The translations under genes and the position numbers were made by a program. The notes beneath the pieces are model-generated. The model ran no database searches. It saw only the letters and a list, made by a program, of their open reading frames with translations, and was not told the DNA's origin. From Mordavella massiliensis (lineage in GTDB: Bacteria > Bacillota > Clostridia > Lachnospirales > Lachnospiraceae), in assembly GCF_016902415.1 (NCBI RefSeq), contig NZ_JACJLV010000024.1:1-39129 (forward strand): a DNA stretch of 39,129 nt, written 5' to 3'. Shown one piece after another: positions 17,411-25,366 of this stretch. Numbering within the stretch: position 1 is the first letter of the stretch; every line of letters begins with the position of its first letter.

Positions 17411-18988
17411 TTAATACCCCGTCCTGGACATAACATGGATGTCTTCCGGGAAGAATGTCAGGCCGACCTCCTGACCCACTTCGGAATAATCCGTGGTATG
17501 GATCTTAAACTCCCGTCCGGTGGTCCAGAAGGTAATCGGATAAATGCCCTCCTTCATGTTCTCCGGATCAAAATCATAATCCACACTGATGTCCACACTC
17601 TGCTCTTCATCACTGAGTTTCCATCCCTGGGCATTGGCCCAGGTCTTAAGATCTGTATCCAGAGCCTGAGACTCTGTAATCTCGTCTACAGTCTTGATAA
17701 AGTTAAAGGCCATGACCGCTTCATTTGCCTTCTCATTTTTCACGAAAGGCTGGTCCACTACAAAGATGGTCCGCTCTACTTTGGTGCCGCCTGCGGTTGC
17801 AAACACTACCGGATACTGGCCTTCTTCTTTTGCCACTTCGTACTCCAGTTTTGCGATGGATATGTACTCGTCTGTCTCAGGATCCCAGGCCTGGGCATTG
17901 GCGCGGGCAATGACTTCTTTATCGTCCAGCTCTTCCACATCGTCGATATCCACATAGAAGTTGCTGGCGCTGATCATTTCCTTGCCGTCCTCGCTGGCCA
18001 CGTCATGATTCTGGATGACACGCATATTGACCGTCACGCTGGTTCCGGGAACCGTCTCCACGATAATCTCATAATGCACGCCCTTAAACAGCACGCTTAA
18101 CACCTCTCCGGTCATCTTGCCGTCTTTGACGTCCACAATATCAATATCCTCCGGACGGATCACCACGTCCACCGGCTCTTTCTCTTTGAATCCAAAGTCC
18201 ACACAGTCAAAGGTAATGTCGTCAAACTGTACCTTGTAATCCTCCAGCATGAGTCCCTTCAGGATGTTGCTCTCGCCGATAAAGTTTGCCACAAACCGGT
18301 TGGAAGGTTCATTGTAAATGTCCTCCGGAGTGCCCACCTGCTGGATCTCGCCGTGATTCATTACCACGATCTTGTCAGACATGGTAAGCGCCTCTTCCTG
18401 ATCGTGGGTTACAAAGATAAAGGTAATGCCTACCTCCTGCTGGATCCGCTTCAGCTCGTACTGCATTTCCTTTCGAAGCTTCAGGTCCAGCGCAGCCAGC
18501 GGCTCGTCCAGCAGCAGCACCTTCGGCTCGTTGACCAGGGCTCTGGCAATCGCCACCCGCTGCTGCTGTCCGCCGGATAAAAGGGTGGTATTCTTATCTT
18601 CAAATCCTTCCAGTCCGATGAGACGCAGCATCTTCATGACCTTCTGATCAATGATGTCCTTACTCATCTTCTTGATCTTCAGCCCGAACGCAATATTTTC
18701 ATAGACACTCAGATGGGGAAACAGGGCATATTTCTGGAATACCGTGTTTAACTCCCGCTCATAAGGGGGCTTTTTACTGATCTCTTCTCCGTCAAAGATC
18801 ACGCTTCCCTCATCCGCGTCCAGGAATCCCCCCAGGATCCGCAGAAGGGTCGTCTTGCCGCACCCGCTGGGCCCTAAGAGGGTCACAAATTCATTTTCAT
18901 AAATATCCAGATTCACGCCTTTTAAGACGATCTGGCCGTCAAAGTTTTTTACGATATTGCGAAACTCGATCAGCTTCTTCTCTTCCAT
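17411..18988 (-). CDS. potA: PotA polyamine ABC transporter ATPase with two Ig-like repeats inserted in the TOBE domain
   Basis: A 525-residue ATPase, far longer than the usual 350-370. Walker [10 protein letters not shown] (39-47), LSGGQQQR (137-144), Walker B VLLLDEP (157-163) and His195 are intact. The C-terminal TOBE region starts normally ([18 protein letters not shown], 294-311) and resumes only at 494-519 ([17 protein letters not shown] then FFPEDIHVM). Between them lie two repeats (about 338-411 and 426-493), each with an A-x-N-F start, ANAQ-A/G-W and EG-x-YP-V/I-x-F-x-T-A/T-G, like Ig-like repeats of clostridial surface proteins. AGAGGAG lies 7 bases before the ATG. Confidence 0.92.
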   Translation of the reverse strand: MEEKKLIEFRNIVKNFDGQIVLKGVNLDIYENEFVTLLGPSGCGKTTLLRILGGFLDADEGSVIFDGEEISKKPPYERELNTVFQKYALFPHLSVYENIAFGLKIKKMSKDIIDQKVMKMLRLIGLEGFEDKNTTLLSGGQQQRVAIARALVNEPKVLLLDEPLAALDLKLRKEMQYELKRIQQEVGITFIFVTHDQEEALTMSDKIVVMNHGEIQQVGTPEDIYNEPSNRFVANFIGESNILKGLMLEDYKVQFDDITFDCVDFGFKEKEPVDVVIRPEDIDIVDVKDGKMTGEVLSVLFKGVHYEIIVETVPGTSVTVNMRVIQNHDVASEDGKEMISASNFYVDIDDVEELDDKEVIARANAQAWDPETDEYISIAKLEYEVAKEEGQYPVVFATAGGTKVERTIFVVDQPFVKNEKANEAVMAFNFIKTVDEITESQALDTDLKTWANAQGWKLSDEEQSVDISVDYDFDPENMKEGIYPITFWTTGREFKIHTTDYSEVGQEVGLTFFPEDIHVMSRTGY

Positions 18989-19029
18989 CTCACATCTCCT
19001 CTCACTCTCATTCGTTTCTATCCTCACGA

Positions 19030-19563
19030 TCAGAACATGGGCGGCGTGGTGATCCAGAGGATCTTTGCCTCCGTACTGCCGTGATTGTACAGGTAGTGGC
19101 TTCTGGATCCGTCCATGTAAAAGGTCTCCTTTGCCTTTACCTTGTACTTTTTGCCGCCCTGCACGATGGTCACCGCTCCTTTCAGGACATAGCCAAATTC
19201 TTCCCCCTGGTAGGCGGATATGATCTGGCTCTTTTTGTGGGGATGCAGCGTAAATAAAATGGGCTCCATCTCATTTTTCTGTGCGTTTGGCACCACCCAC
19301 TCGATGGTGTAGTCCTCCTGCTCATCCACAAAAAAGTCCTGTGTCTGAAATACGATCTGTGATTCTTCCTCCTCCCGGAAGAAGTCTGACAGGTTGCTTC
19401 CCAGCGCCTCCAGGATATCCTGAAGTGTGGCAATACTCGGCGTAGTCAGGTTACGCTCCACCTGCGAAAGGAAGCCTTTGGTAAGTTCGCTCCTGGATGC
19501 AAGATCCCCCAGTGTCAGATCATTCTGCAGACGCAGCTCTTTTAATTTTTTCCCGATATCCAC
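19030..19563 (-). CDS. potR: XRE-cupin transcriptional regulator of the polyamine operon
   Basis: A 177-residue regulator with an N-terminal XRE helix-turn-helix (about 6-60, [20 protein letters not shown]) and a C-terminal cupin sensor domain (about 105-174, [14 protein letters not shown]). This architecture commonly heads potABCD operons in Firmicutes and is thought to sense polyamines. The start is GTG with GGAGG 7 bases upstream. It lies 41 bp before potA, so it is autoregulated if it controls the operon. The first residues ([11 protein letters not shown]) match family starts. Confidence 0.88.
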   Translation of the reverse strand: MDIGKKLKELRLQNDLTLGDLASRSELTKGFLSQVERNLTTPSIATLQDILEALGSNLSDFFREEEESQIVFQTQDFFVDEQEDYTIEWVVPNAQKNEMEPILFTLHPHKKSQIISAYQGEEFGYVLKGAVTIVQGGKKYKVKAKETFYMDGSRSHYLYNHGSTEAKILWITTPPMF

Positions 19564-19586
19564 ACTTTCACCTCCGGTTTTCTAAT

Positions 19587-19618
19587 ACTATACTTTTAGT
19601 TAAAAATTAGCGAACTAA
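19587..19618 (-). promoter_or_regulatory. potR promoter -10 and overlapping inverted repeat
   Basis: TATAGT lies on the minus strand at about 19587-19592, and an inverted repeat TTAGTT / AACTAA spans 19596-19618, where the spacer and -35 would be. This is a plausible PotR operator; no good -35 hexamer is visible. The remaining gap to 19774 is AT-rich and contains a rightward promoter-like pair (TTGTAT 19702-19707, TATACT 19726-19731, 18 bp apart) for the next gene. Confidence 0.4.
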
Positions 19619-19774
19619 TCACATTATACACAGGCGGAAAAATATTGCAAGATGTTTATCAAAATTTTTACAGAAGAAATATATTTTCTGTTTTAACCGT
19701 ATTGTATATTACCCCTTGTATTTGCTATACTGTGATTAACAAATGACACCCGTCAGACAGGAGGTGTTACAGGT

Positions 19775-20275
19775 ATGAGTAAAAAATTATTTGGCGGCCT
19801 GCTTGCCGCAGTCTTTCTCATCGTCATTGGCGCTGCAGTTTTCTTCCTGACCCGGACGGATGAAAATGTGGAACTGGCAGAAGATTTTTTCAAAACCAGT
19901 TTTACCCCCTCCGAAGAAACTTCCTCGCTGTGCGAAGAACTGGAGGCTTCCCCGGTGGTGATCGGCGAAGGCGTTGACCAGGAAACGGAACTTGCTTCCC
20001 AGGAAAGCGCGTCCCGGGCAGACGCAGACTTTCAGGAAATGTACGGGACATACCTAAGCGCATCCGGCCTGGAAGATTTTCGGAATCTGTTGTTTCCTTC
20101 TATCTATCAGTTCTGTTCAGAAGAGCAGACTTATGAAGTGCAGGAACTGACGGTTGAAAAAGACGGCAACCTTTATCACTTTTCACTGGATTTGGATGTG
20201 GACGGCGGACAACAGAAGATAGAAGGACGGCTGGAAATTTCCGACGGAAAGATCCAAAAGATCACGGTTATTTAG
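19775..20275 (+). CDS. Membrane-anchored hypothetical protein
   Basis: A 166-residue protein not assigned to a family. One N-terminal transmembrane helix (about 5-25) is followed by an acidic extracellular domain and a C-terminal beta-rich stretch (YEVQELTVEKDGNLYHFSLDLDV). There is no lipobox, so it is probably anchored rather than lipidated. GGAGGTG lies about 9 bases before the ATG. It is monocistronic: divergent from potR and closed by a strong terminator shared with nth. Confidence 0.7.
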   Translation: MSKKLFGGLLAAVFLIVIGAAVFFLTRTDENVELAEDFFKTSFTPSEETSSLCEELEASPVVIGEGVDQETELASQESASRADADFQEMYGTYLSASGLEDFRNLLFPSIYQFCSEEQTYEVQELTVEKDGNLYHFSLDLDVDGGQQKIEGRLEISDGKIQKITVI

Positions 20276-20280
20276 CACAA

Positions 20281-20328
20281 AAAAATGGCGGCAGGAATAT
20301 TACATTCCCGCCGCCGGTTTTTCTTTTT
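20281..20328. terminator. Bidirectional intrinsic terminator
   Basis: A GC-rich hairpin at 20287-20315 (GGCGGC..GGAAT / ATTCC.GCCGCC) is flanked by an A-run on the left and a T-run on the right. It can therefore end both the rightward anchored-protein transcript and the leftward nth transcript. The nth stop lies inside the T-run. Confidence 0.9.
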
Positions 20329-20968
20329 ATATCTTCTTTTTACAGATATCGGCAAGACAGCACTGGTCGCAACGCGGTTTTGTCCGGGCCGTACAGACGT
20401 CCCGCCCGTGATACACCAGCCGGTGGCAGAAATCGCTTCCCTCTTCCGGGGGAATGATCTTCCACAGTTCCATCTCTACCTTCTTCGGATCTTTGATGCC
20501 GTCCACCAGCCCCATCCGGTTGACCAGACGGATGCAGTGGGTGTCCGTAACGATCGCCGGTTTCCCGAACACATCGCCCATGATCAGATTGGCGCTCTTC
20601 CTGCCCACCCCGGGCAGCTTCAACAGCGCGTCGAAATCATCCGGCACATGATCGTCGTATTCCTCATGGAGGATCTTCATGCAGGCGCTGATATCCCTGG
20701 CCTTGCTTCTTCCGAGACCACAGGGCCTTACGATCTCTTCAATATCGCCAACGTCCGCCGCTGCCAGAGAGGCCACGTCCGGATATTTTTCATAAAGTCC
20801 TTCCACAACTACATTGACTCTGGCGTCCGTGCACTGGGCTGCCAGCCGGACGCTGACCAGAAGCTTCCAGGCCTGATCATAATCCAGGGTGCATCCGGCG
20901 TCCGGATATTCTTCTTTCAGACGCTGGATGATCTCCAGTGCCAGCGCCTTCTTTGCCTTTTTTGTCAT
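20327..20968 (-). CDS. nth: Endonuclease III
   Basis: A 213-residue DNA glycosylase/AP lyase for oxidised pyrimidines. The helix-hairpin-helix LPGVGRKSANLIMG carries catalytic Lys124, and Asp142 follows in VTDTHC. The iron-sulfur loop ligands are Cys192, Cys200, Cys203 and Cys209. The first gap is seven residues instead of the six of the E. coli enzyme, and an extra Cys204 is present. AGAGGAG lies 6 bases before the ATG. It is the last gene of the PepSY-DUF362-ProX-nth string. Confidence 0.95.
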   Translation of the reverse strand: MTKKAKKALALEIIQRLKEEYPDAGCTLDYDQAWKLLVSVRLAAQCTDARVNVVVEGLYEKYPDVASLAAADVGDIEEIVRPCGLGRSKARDISACMKILHEEYDDHVPDDFDALLKLPGVGRKSANLIMGDVFGKPAIVTDTHCIRLVNRMGLVDGIKDPKKVEMELWKIIPPEEGSDFCHRLVYHGRDVCTARTKPRCDQCCLADICKKKI

Positions 20969-20992
20969 AAGATTCTCCTCTTTTGTCTCCCT

Positions 20993-21541
20993 TTATTTGT
21001 TCCCGTCGCTTAGCGTCACCTTGATGTAATCATGATGCACCGCTTCCAGATATTTTCCGAATACGTCTTCTGTTTTCAGCCGGATGCTGGAGGTGTTGAC
21101 GCAGGGGTGGCAGGCGTACCATGGCCTCCCAAGAAGCTCTTCGTCCACCAGAAGCTGCACCTGATTCTCCGGATCAAAGATCAGCCCCATGATCGTGGCG
21201 GATCCCGGAGTTACGTTTAACAGCCGTTCCATATCCTCACCGGAAGCAAAGGACAGGCGGGACGAAGGAATCTGCTTCGACAGTTCCCCGGTCTTAAGCG
21301 CTTTCTCCCCCGGCAGTACCAGCAGATAGAAACGGGTCTTCTGCCGGTTGCATAAAAAGAGATTTTTACAGATCTCGATTCCCAGAGATTCGTCCACTTC
21401 CTGACAGGCTTCAATGGTCATCACCGGCTCATGATCCACTCTGTCGTACGCAATCTTAAGAGAGTCTAACAGATCATAGACTCTCCGCTCTTTTTCTTCT
21501 CTACCTTCCAGGCTCTCCGGCCTTCCCTGATACACTTTCAT
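20993..21541 (-). CDS. YbaK/ProX-type aminoacyl-tRNA deacylase
   Basis: A 182-residue protein of the YbaK/EbsC editing family, most like the free-standing ProXp/PrdX proteins that clear mischarged Ala-tRNA-Pro. The family's conserved lysine is in GEKALKTGELSK, with the downstream segments FASGEDMERLLNVTPGSAT and HPCVNTSSIRL. AGGAGG sits 11 bases before the ATG, 23 bp after the ancestral end of the DUF362 gene. Specificity is inferred from family resemblance. Confidence 0.85.
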   Translation of the reverse strand: MKVYQGRPESLEGREEKERRVYDLLDSLKIAYDRVDHEPVMTIEACQEVDESLGIEICKNLFLCNRQKTRFYLLVLPGEKALKTGELSKQIPSSRLSFASGEDMERLLNVTPGSATIMGLIFDPENQVQLLVDEELLGRPWYACHPCVNTSSIRLKTEDVFGKYLEAVHHDYIKVTLSDGNK

Positions 21542-21564
21542 ACGCTGTCCGGCCTCCTGATGTC

Positions 21565-21636
21565 CTAGATTTCGATCAACTCATATTCCTGGGTGCCGAT
21601 GCCGATCTTCTCCGCATGCTCCAGGCAGCTTTTTCA
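21565..21636 (-). other. Orphaned C-terminal codons of the DUF362 gene beyond an in-frame TGA
   Basis: After the TGA at 21634-21636 the same frame stays open for 22 codons (KSCLEHAEKIGIGTQEYELI and two more residues) to a TAG at 21565-21567. This tail matches the usual DUF362 C-terminus (LEHAEKIGLG-x-x-x-YELI), where the residue at the stop is normally Trp. The downstream ProX ribosome binding site is spaced from the TAG, not from the TGA. Confidence 0.8.
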
Positions 21637-22668
21637 GTTCGTCGTTGGCGCGGAATCGGTAAAATGGTCATGATGTACATGGGGCATTCTGTCCAACTGG
21701 CTGTCTGCAATGACCGGCTGACGGTTTACTGCATCCGCGCAGGCGCGGTCCAGAGCCACCGGATCAAAGGAAGCAAACATTCCCACATCCGGAACGATGG
21801 GAATATCGTTTTCTGCATGGCAGTCGCAATTGGGCGACACGTCAATGACCAGGCTGACATGGAAATGCGGCCGGTCTTTTAAAACTGCCAGGCTGTATTC
21901 CGCAATCTTGCAGTTCAGGATATCATTGGACTCATCACTTGCCGGACATACCGCATCCTTGGGACAGACGCCGATGCAGCGGCCGCAGCCCACGCATTTA
22001 TCATGGTCAATGAAAGCCTTGCGGTCTGTGATAGACGGCGCGCCGTGGGCGCAGATCCGGATGCAGTTCCCGCAGCCGATACAATTTTCCTGCTCCACAT
22101 AAGGTTTGCCGGCGCTGTGCATCTCCATCTTTCCTGCCCGGGATCCGCAGCCCATGCCGATGTTTTTCAGCGCTCCGCCAAATCCCGTGGCTTCATGCCC
22201 TTTAAAATGGTTCAGCGTCAAAAATACGTCCGCATCCATAACGGCACGTCCGATCTTTGCTTCCTTTACATATTCTCCGTCGATGGGAACCAGTTCTTCA
22301 TCCGTTCCCTTCAGCCCGTCCGCAATGATCACATGGCAGCCTGTGGAAAACGGAGAAAACCCGTTTTTATACGCGGAGTCCAGGTGGTCCAGGGCATTCT
22401 TTCTTCCGCCCACATACAGGGTATTGCAGTCGGTAAGAAACGGTTTCCCGCCCAGTTCTTTTACCAGGTCTACCATGACCGCCGCATAGTTGGGCCGGAG
22501 GAATGCAAGATTCCCCGGCTCTCCAAAATGCATCTTGATCGCAGTATACTTGTTTTCAAAATCAATGTCGGCAATTCCTGCTGTTTTCATCAGCCGCCGC
22601 ATTTTCTGAGGAAGATTTTCCTGAAAGGAAGCCCTCATGTTCGTAAAGTATACCTTTGATTTTTCCAT
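21634..22668 (-). CDS. DUF362 protein with two [4Fe-4S] ferredoxin motifs, C-terminally truncated
   Basis: A 344-residue protein. The DUF362 domain occupies most of the chain. Two ferredoxin motifs, CIGCGNCIRIC and CVGCGRCIGVC, lie at about 196-240. It is an electron-transfer or metal-binding protein of unknown partner, common in Clostridia. The second of two nearby ATGs is used because GAAGGA is spaced for it. A TGA replaces a conserved Trp 23 codons before the ancestral stop. The loss is small, so the protein may still fold. It follows the PepSY lipoprotein gene by 27 bp. Confidence 0.82.
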   Translation of the reverse strand: MEKSKVYFTNMRASFQENLPQKMRRLMKTAGIADIDFENKYTAIKMHFGEPGNLAFLRPNYAAVMVDLVKELGGKPFLTDCNTLYVGGRKNALDHLDSAYKNGFSPFSTGCHVIIADGLKGTDEELVPIDGEYVKEAKIGRAVMDADVFLTLNHFKGHEATGFGGALKNIGMGCGSRAGKMEMHSAGKPYVEQENCIGCGNCIRICAHGAPSITDRKAFIDHDKCVGCGRCIGVCPKDAVCPASDESNDILNCKIAEYSLAVLKDRPHFHVSLVIDVSPNCDCHAENDIPIVPDVGMFASFDPVALDRACADAVNRQPVIADSQLDRMPHVHHDHFTDSAPTTN

Positions 22669-22695
22669 TTTCATTCCTTCTTTCTGAAAATATTT

Positions 22696-23319
22696 TTAGA
22701 ATCTTTCTTCACTCCACTCCAGAATGGTTCCGGAGTTGGCGTCAATCTCAAATTCATATTCCATACCGTTGTAAATAATGTCGCCTTCGTATTTGTATAC
22801 GCCATCGTCCCGGTCAAGTTCGATGCGGATATCCTGCTCAGTAGCTCCGGATACTCTGGAAAGTGCGGTCTCGATCGCCTGCTCCCGGGTGACTGCCACA
22901 TTGGCATTTCCCGTCTGGGTATTTGTCTGTCCCTGATTGTTCTGAGCATTCTGTCCATCATCCTGACCATTGTTCTGAGCGTTCTGGCCGTTCTGGCCGA
23001 CTGCATCATCAGATCCATTCTGGCTGTTGCTCTGCACCTGGACCCGGTTCTCTGTCTCGGAGCTTAAGATCGATCCGTCCGATGCCTGGATCTCGTAATC
23101 ATATTCGGTATTATCCACATCAAACTGGATCTCATAGACTTTTCTTCCGTCGTCCCGATCCTCCGAAACCTTCAGCCTGGTGGTGTCGGATTCGCTGACT
23201 CCTGCATCATTGAACGCTGCCTCCAGAGCCGCGTCTCTTCCGATATCCTTGCCGGAGCACCCTGTCACGATGCCTGCTGCTGCCAGTGTTAATACGGTGA
23301 TTGCTAATAATTTTTTCAT
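22696..23319 (-). CDS. PepSY-domain lipoprotein
   Basis: A 207-residue secreted lipoprotein. The signal peptide ends in the lipobox IVTGC (Cys21). Two PepSY repeats (about 25-92 and 142-207, the second with TREQAIETALSRVSGA) are separated by a Gln/Asn/Gly-rich linker (about 96-138). PepSY proteins often sit beside two-component systems and may modulate envelope proteases or sensors. AAAGGGAG lies 8 bases before the ATG. Its promoter has direct repeats suited to an OmpR-type regulator, and such a system lies 0.65 kb upstream on the same strand. Confidence 0.88.
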   Translation of the reverse strand: MKKLLAITVLTLAAAGIVTGCSGKDIGRDAALEAAFNDAGVSESDTTRLKVSEDRDDGRKVYEIQFDVDNTEYDYEIQASDGSILSSETENRVQVQSNSQNGSDDAVGQNGQNAQNNGQDDGQNAQNNQGQTNTQTGNANVAVTREQAIETALSRVSGATEQDIRIELDRDDGVYKYEGDIIYNGMEYEFEIDANSGTILEWSEERF

Positions 23320-23375
23320 AGTTTATTCTCCCTTTCTGTCTTTTATTTTCCTGTTTTTTTGTTCTTGTTGAGGTT

Positions 23376-23408
23376 ACTATAACCTGTAAAGATTAAAGGA
23401 AGATTAAA
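23376..23408 (-). promoter_or_regulatory. PepSY promoter with tandem response-regulator-type repeats
   Basis: The minus strand has TATAGT at 23376-23381. Two direct copies of TTTAATC lie at 23391-23397 and 23402-23408, exactly 11 bp apart, covering the -35 position where no normal hexamer exists. This is the usual arrangement for activation by an OmpR/PhoB-family regulator. Nothing else is recognised in 23409-23473. Confidence 0.55.
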
Positions 23409-23473
23409 AATAAAATTAATTTTTTCTTTTTTGATCATACGACAGGCCAGGAAATAAGGCTAAGGCACAGCGG

Positions 23474-23601
23474 TCAATCTTCCACGCCTTCACTTTCAAA
23501 GAACTGTGTAACGGTCATGCTTTTTGGATGTTCCATATCCATACTCAAAAAATCTTTATCACCAGTGAGGATAATGTCCACATCCGACACAATATCCGCA
23601 T
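23474..23601 (-). pseudogene. PIN-domain toxin remnant
   Basis: Forty-one codons ending at a TGA (23474-23476) read ADIVSDVDIILTGDKDFLSM and continue to FFESEGVED. This matches the end of PIN-family toxins, including the conserved ILTGDKDFL strand. One base after the antitoxin stop there is an ATG beginning Met-Arg-Ile-Leu, a typical PIN start, but it is in another frame and only four codons of it fit. The core of the gene is deleted, so no toxin can be made. Confidence 0.75.
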
Positions 23602-23602
23602 T

Positions 23603-23860
23603 TTATCGTCCCTTTCCATAACGCACTTCGTCTACAAGTGCCTGAATATCGTCCTCGCTGGACACACCCAGTTCTTCGGCTGCTCCGGCAAAAGCGGCCT
23701 GTGCTTTTCGGATAGCCGCAGCAGAAGCGTTGCTGACAACAATCTCCCCATTCTGCTTTTGGAAAAACAAAATTTTATCGCCTGATTTCAACCCAAGCTG
23801 TCGCCTGATTTCTACCGGCACAGTGATTTGGCCATTTGCAGAAATTTTCGCCAGATTCAT
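23603..23860 (-). CDS. AbrB/MazE-type antitoxin (swapped-hairpin DNA-binding protein)
   Basis: An 85-residue protein. The N-terminal AbrB/MazE/SpoVT fold (ISANGQITVPVEIRRQLGL, then GDKILFFQKQNGEIVVSN) spans about 1-48. The C-terminal acidic tail normally wraps the toxin. The ATG at 23860 is better placed behind AAAGGGTG than a GTG three codons upstream. It was the antitoxin of a VapBC-like pair; its PIN toxin survives only as a remnant. It sits between the histidine kinase and the PepSY gene and probably interrupts their original adjacency. Confidence 0.82.
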   Translation of the reverse strand: MNLAKISANGQITVPVEIRRQLGLKSGDKILFFQKQNGEIVVSNASAAAIRKAQAAFAGAAEELGVSSEDDIQALVDEVRYGKGR

Positions 23861-23974
23861 ACCATTCACCCTTTCTATTCTTTAGAATTCAAGTTTTCTT
23901 TACTTCTGTCTATATTATATCCTCTGTATCAGGGAAAGTAAACTCGTCCCTGTAAAAAGAATCTCTCTTTTTCA

Positions 23975-25348
23975 TCATCTGGGCAGCATTACAAGAAACC
24001 GGCTGCCTTCGCCAAACCTGCTCTCCACCCGGATCTCTCCCCCATGCGCCTGTGCGATCCACCGCGCCATGGAAAGTCCAAGGCCGGAGTGATTGCCTTC
24101 TGTCCTGGAAGGATCTGCCCGGTAAAACCGTTCCCAGATCCTCTCCTGGTCTTCCGGACGGATGCCGATACCGTTGTCCTCCACCTGGCAAATAATCTCC
24201 TGCTCCGAAGCGGTCAGTGTCACGCAGATCCGGCACTTCCCTTCCGGCTTCCGGTAGGCAACCGCATTGGACAGCAGATTCTCCAGCAGACGGATATATA
24301 AGGTCTCATCCACACAGGCCCGGATCCCCGGCGTGATCTCCCGGCAGATCTCGATCTCTGGATCTGTCTCTGCCGCCACCATCTGCTGCTCTTCTGTGAT
24401 CACCTGGGTCAGCTCGCTTAAGTCCAGTTCTTCCTTCTGAAGTGGCTGTCTGCCCTGGTCTGCCCGGGATAAAAACAAAAGCTGCCCGATCATCCCCGAC
24501 ATTTCCCTTGCCTTTCTTTCGATCAGCCGGACCTGGTTCTTCTGATCTTCTGTGAACGTCTCGTCCGACAGGCACTCTCCGCACTGGGCCAGGATCACAC
24601 TGACCGGCGTACGCAGCTCATGAGACACATCGGAAGTAAACTGCTTTTCCCTCTGAAATGCCTCTTCCAGCTGGGCCAGCATCTGATCAAAAGTTTCCGC
24701 CAGCTGGCAGATCTCATCCCGGTTCTTCCCGCCGCTTTCCGGTACGCCCACGCGTCTGGAAAGATCCGCATCCGCCCGGATCTTCTGCACCGTAGCGGTG
24801 ATCTGGCGGACCGGGAGAAGTGTCCTTCTGGTAAACCGGTAACCGATGAAGGCAGTAGCCAGCACCATGGCCGGCAGAAGGATCAACGCAAGACGTAAGG
24901 TCACCCGGTAGCTTTCCTCCGCCGCCGTTACAGACGTAACGCCACGGATGAAAACCGTCTTCTCCCGGGACAGGCGGAAAGACATGTCGTACACATACCA
25001 GCTGGTATCCCCGTCCCGGATGATCTCTACCTGCCCGTCCCGGATTTCCGGCCAGCTGTCAAAACCGTAGGGATTTCTGCCCAGCAGAAAATACCCTGTC
25101 TCATCATATAGCGACAGATACACGTTATCCTCCACGGAATAGAAGTCCCTGTTTACCGCTGGAACGCCGTCCCTAAGTCCCACGTCATCCGTACTGTTCT
25201 GCACCTGCCTCTCCAGCTTCGCTCTTGTGGAGGACAATACCTCCCTGCTGCTTAAGGAAAACAGGATCGCAAGAGCCGCGCAGGTCACAAGGATCATAAA
25301 GAACGTATATAGCATTGTCAGTTTTACTTTTAAAGATAACCGGTTCAT
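23975..25348 (-). CDS. Sensor histidine kinase
   Basis: A 457-residue membrane kinase. Transmembrane helices at about 10-32 and 151-171 enclose an extracellular sensor of about 120 residues. A HAMP domain (about 172-230) follows, then the dimerisation helix with phospho-acceptor His243 (SDVSHELRTP). The HATPase domain has N-box LLENLLSNAVAY, G1 VEDNGIGI and G2 GLGLSMARW. AGGAGG directly abuts the ATG, so ribosomes may use the GGGGG a few bases further upstream. The response regulator precedes it by 18 bp. The signal is unknown. Confidence 0.94.
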   Translation of the reverse strand: MNRLSLKVKLTMLYTFFMILVTCAALAILFSLSSREVLSSTRAKLERQVQNSTDDVGLRDGVPAVNRDFYSVEDNVYLSLYDETGYFLLGRNPYGFDSWPEIRDGQVEIIRDGDTSWYVYDMSFRLSREKTVFIRGVTSVTAAEESYRVTLRLALILLPAMVLATAFIGYRFTRRTLLPVRQITATVQKIRADADLSRRVGVPESGGKNRDEICQLAETFDQMLAQLEEAFQREKQFTSDVSHELRTPVSVILAQCGECLSDETFTEDQKNQVRLIERKAREMSGMIGQLLFLSRADQGRQPLQKEELDLSELTQVITEEQQMVAAETDPEIEICREITPGIRACVDETLYIRLLENLLSNAVAYRKPEGKCRICVTLTASEQEIICQVEDNGIGIRPEDQERIWERFYRADPSRTEGNHSGLGLSMARWIAQAHGGEIRVESRFGEGSRFLVMLPR

Positions 25349-25366
25349 CCTCCTGCCCCCGTATCC

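Noticed and set aside
21565-21636. Selenocysteine at the DUF362 in-frame TGA
   Set aside because: The family has Trp here, no cysteine or redox motif is adjacent, and no convincing SECIS hairpin follows. A nonsense change is simpler.
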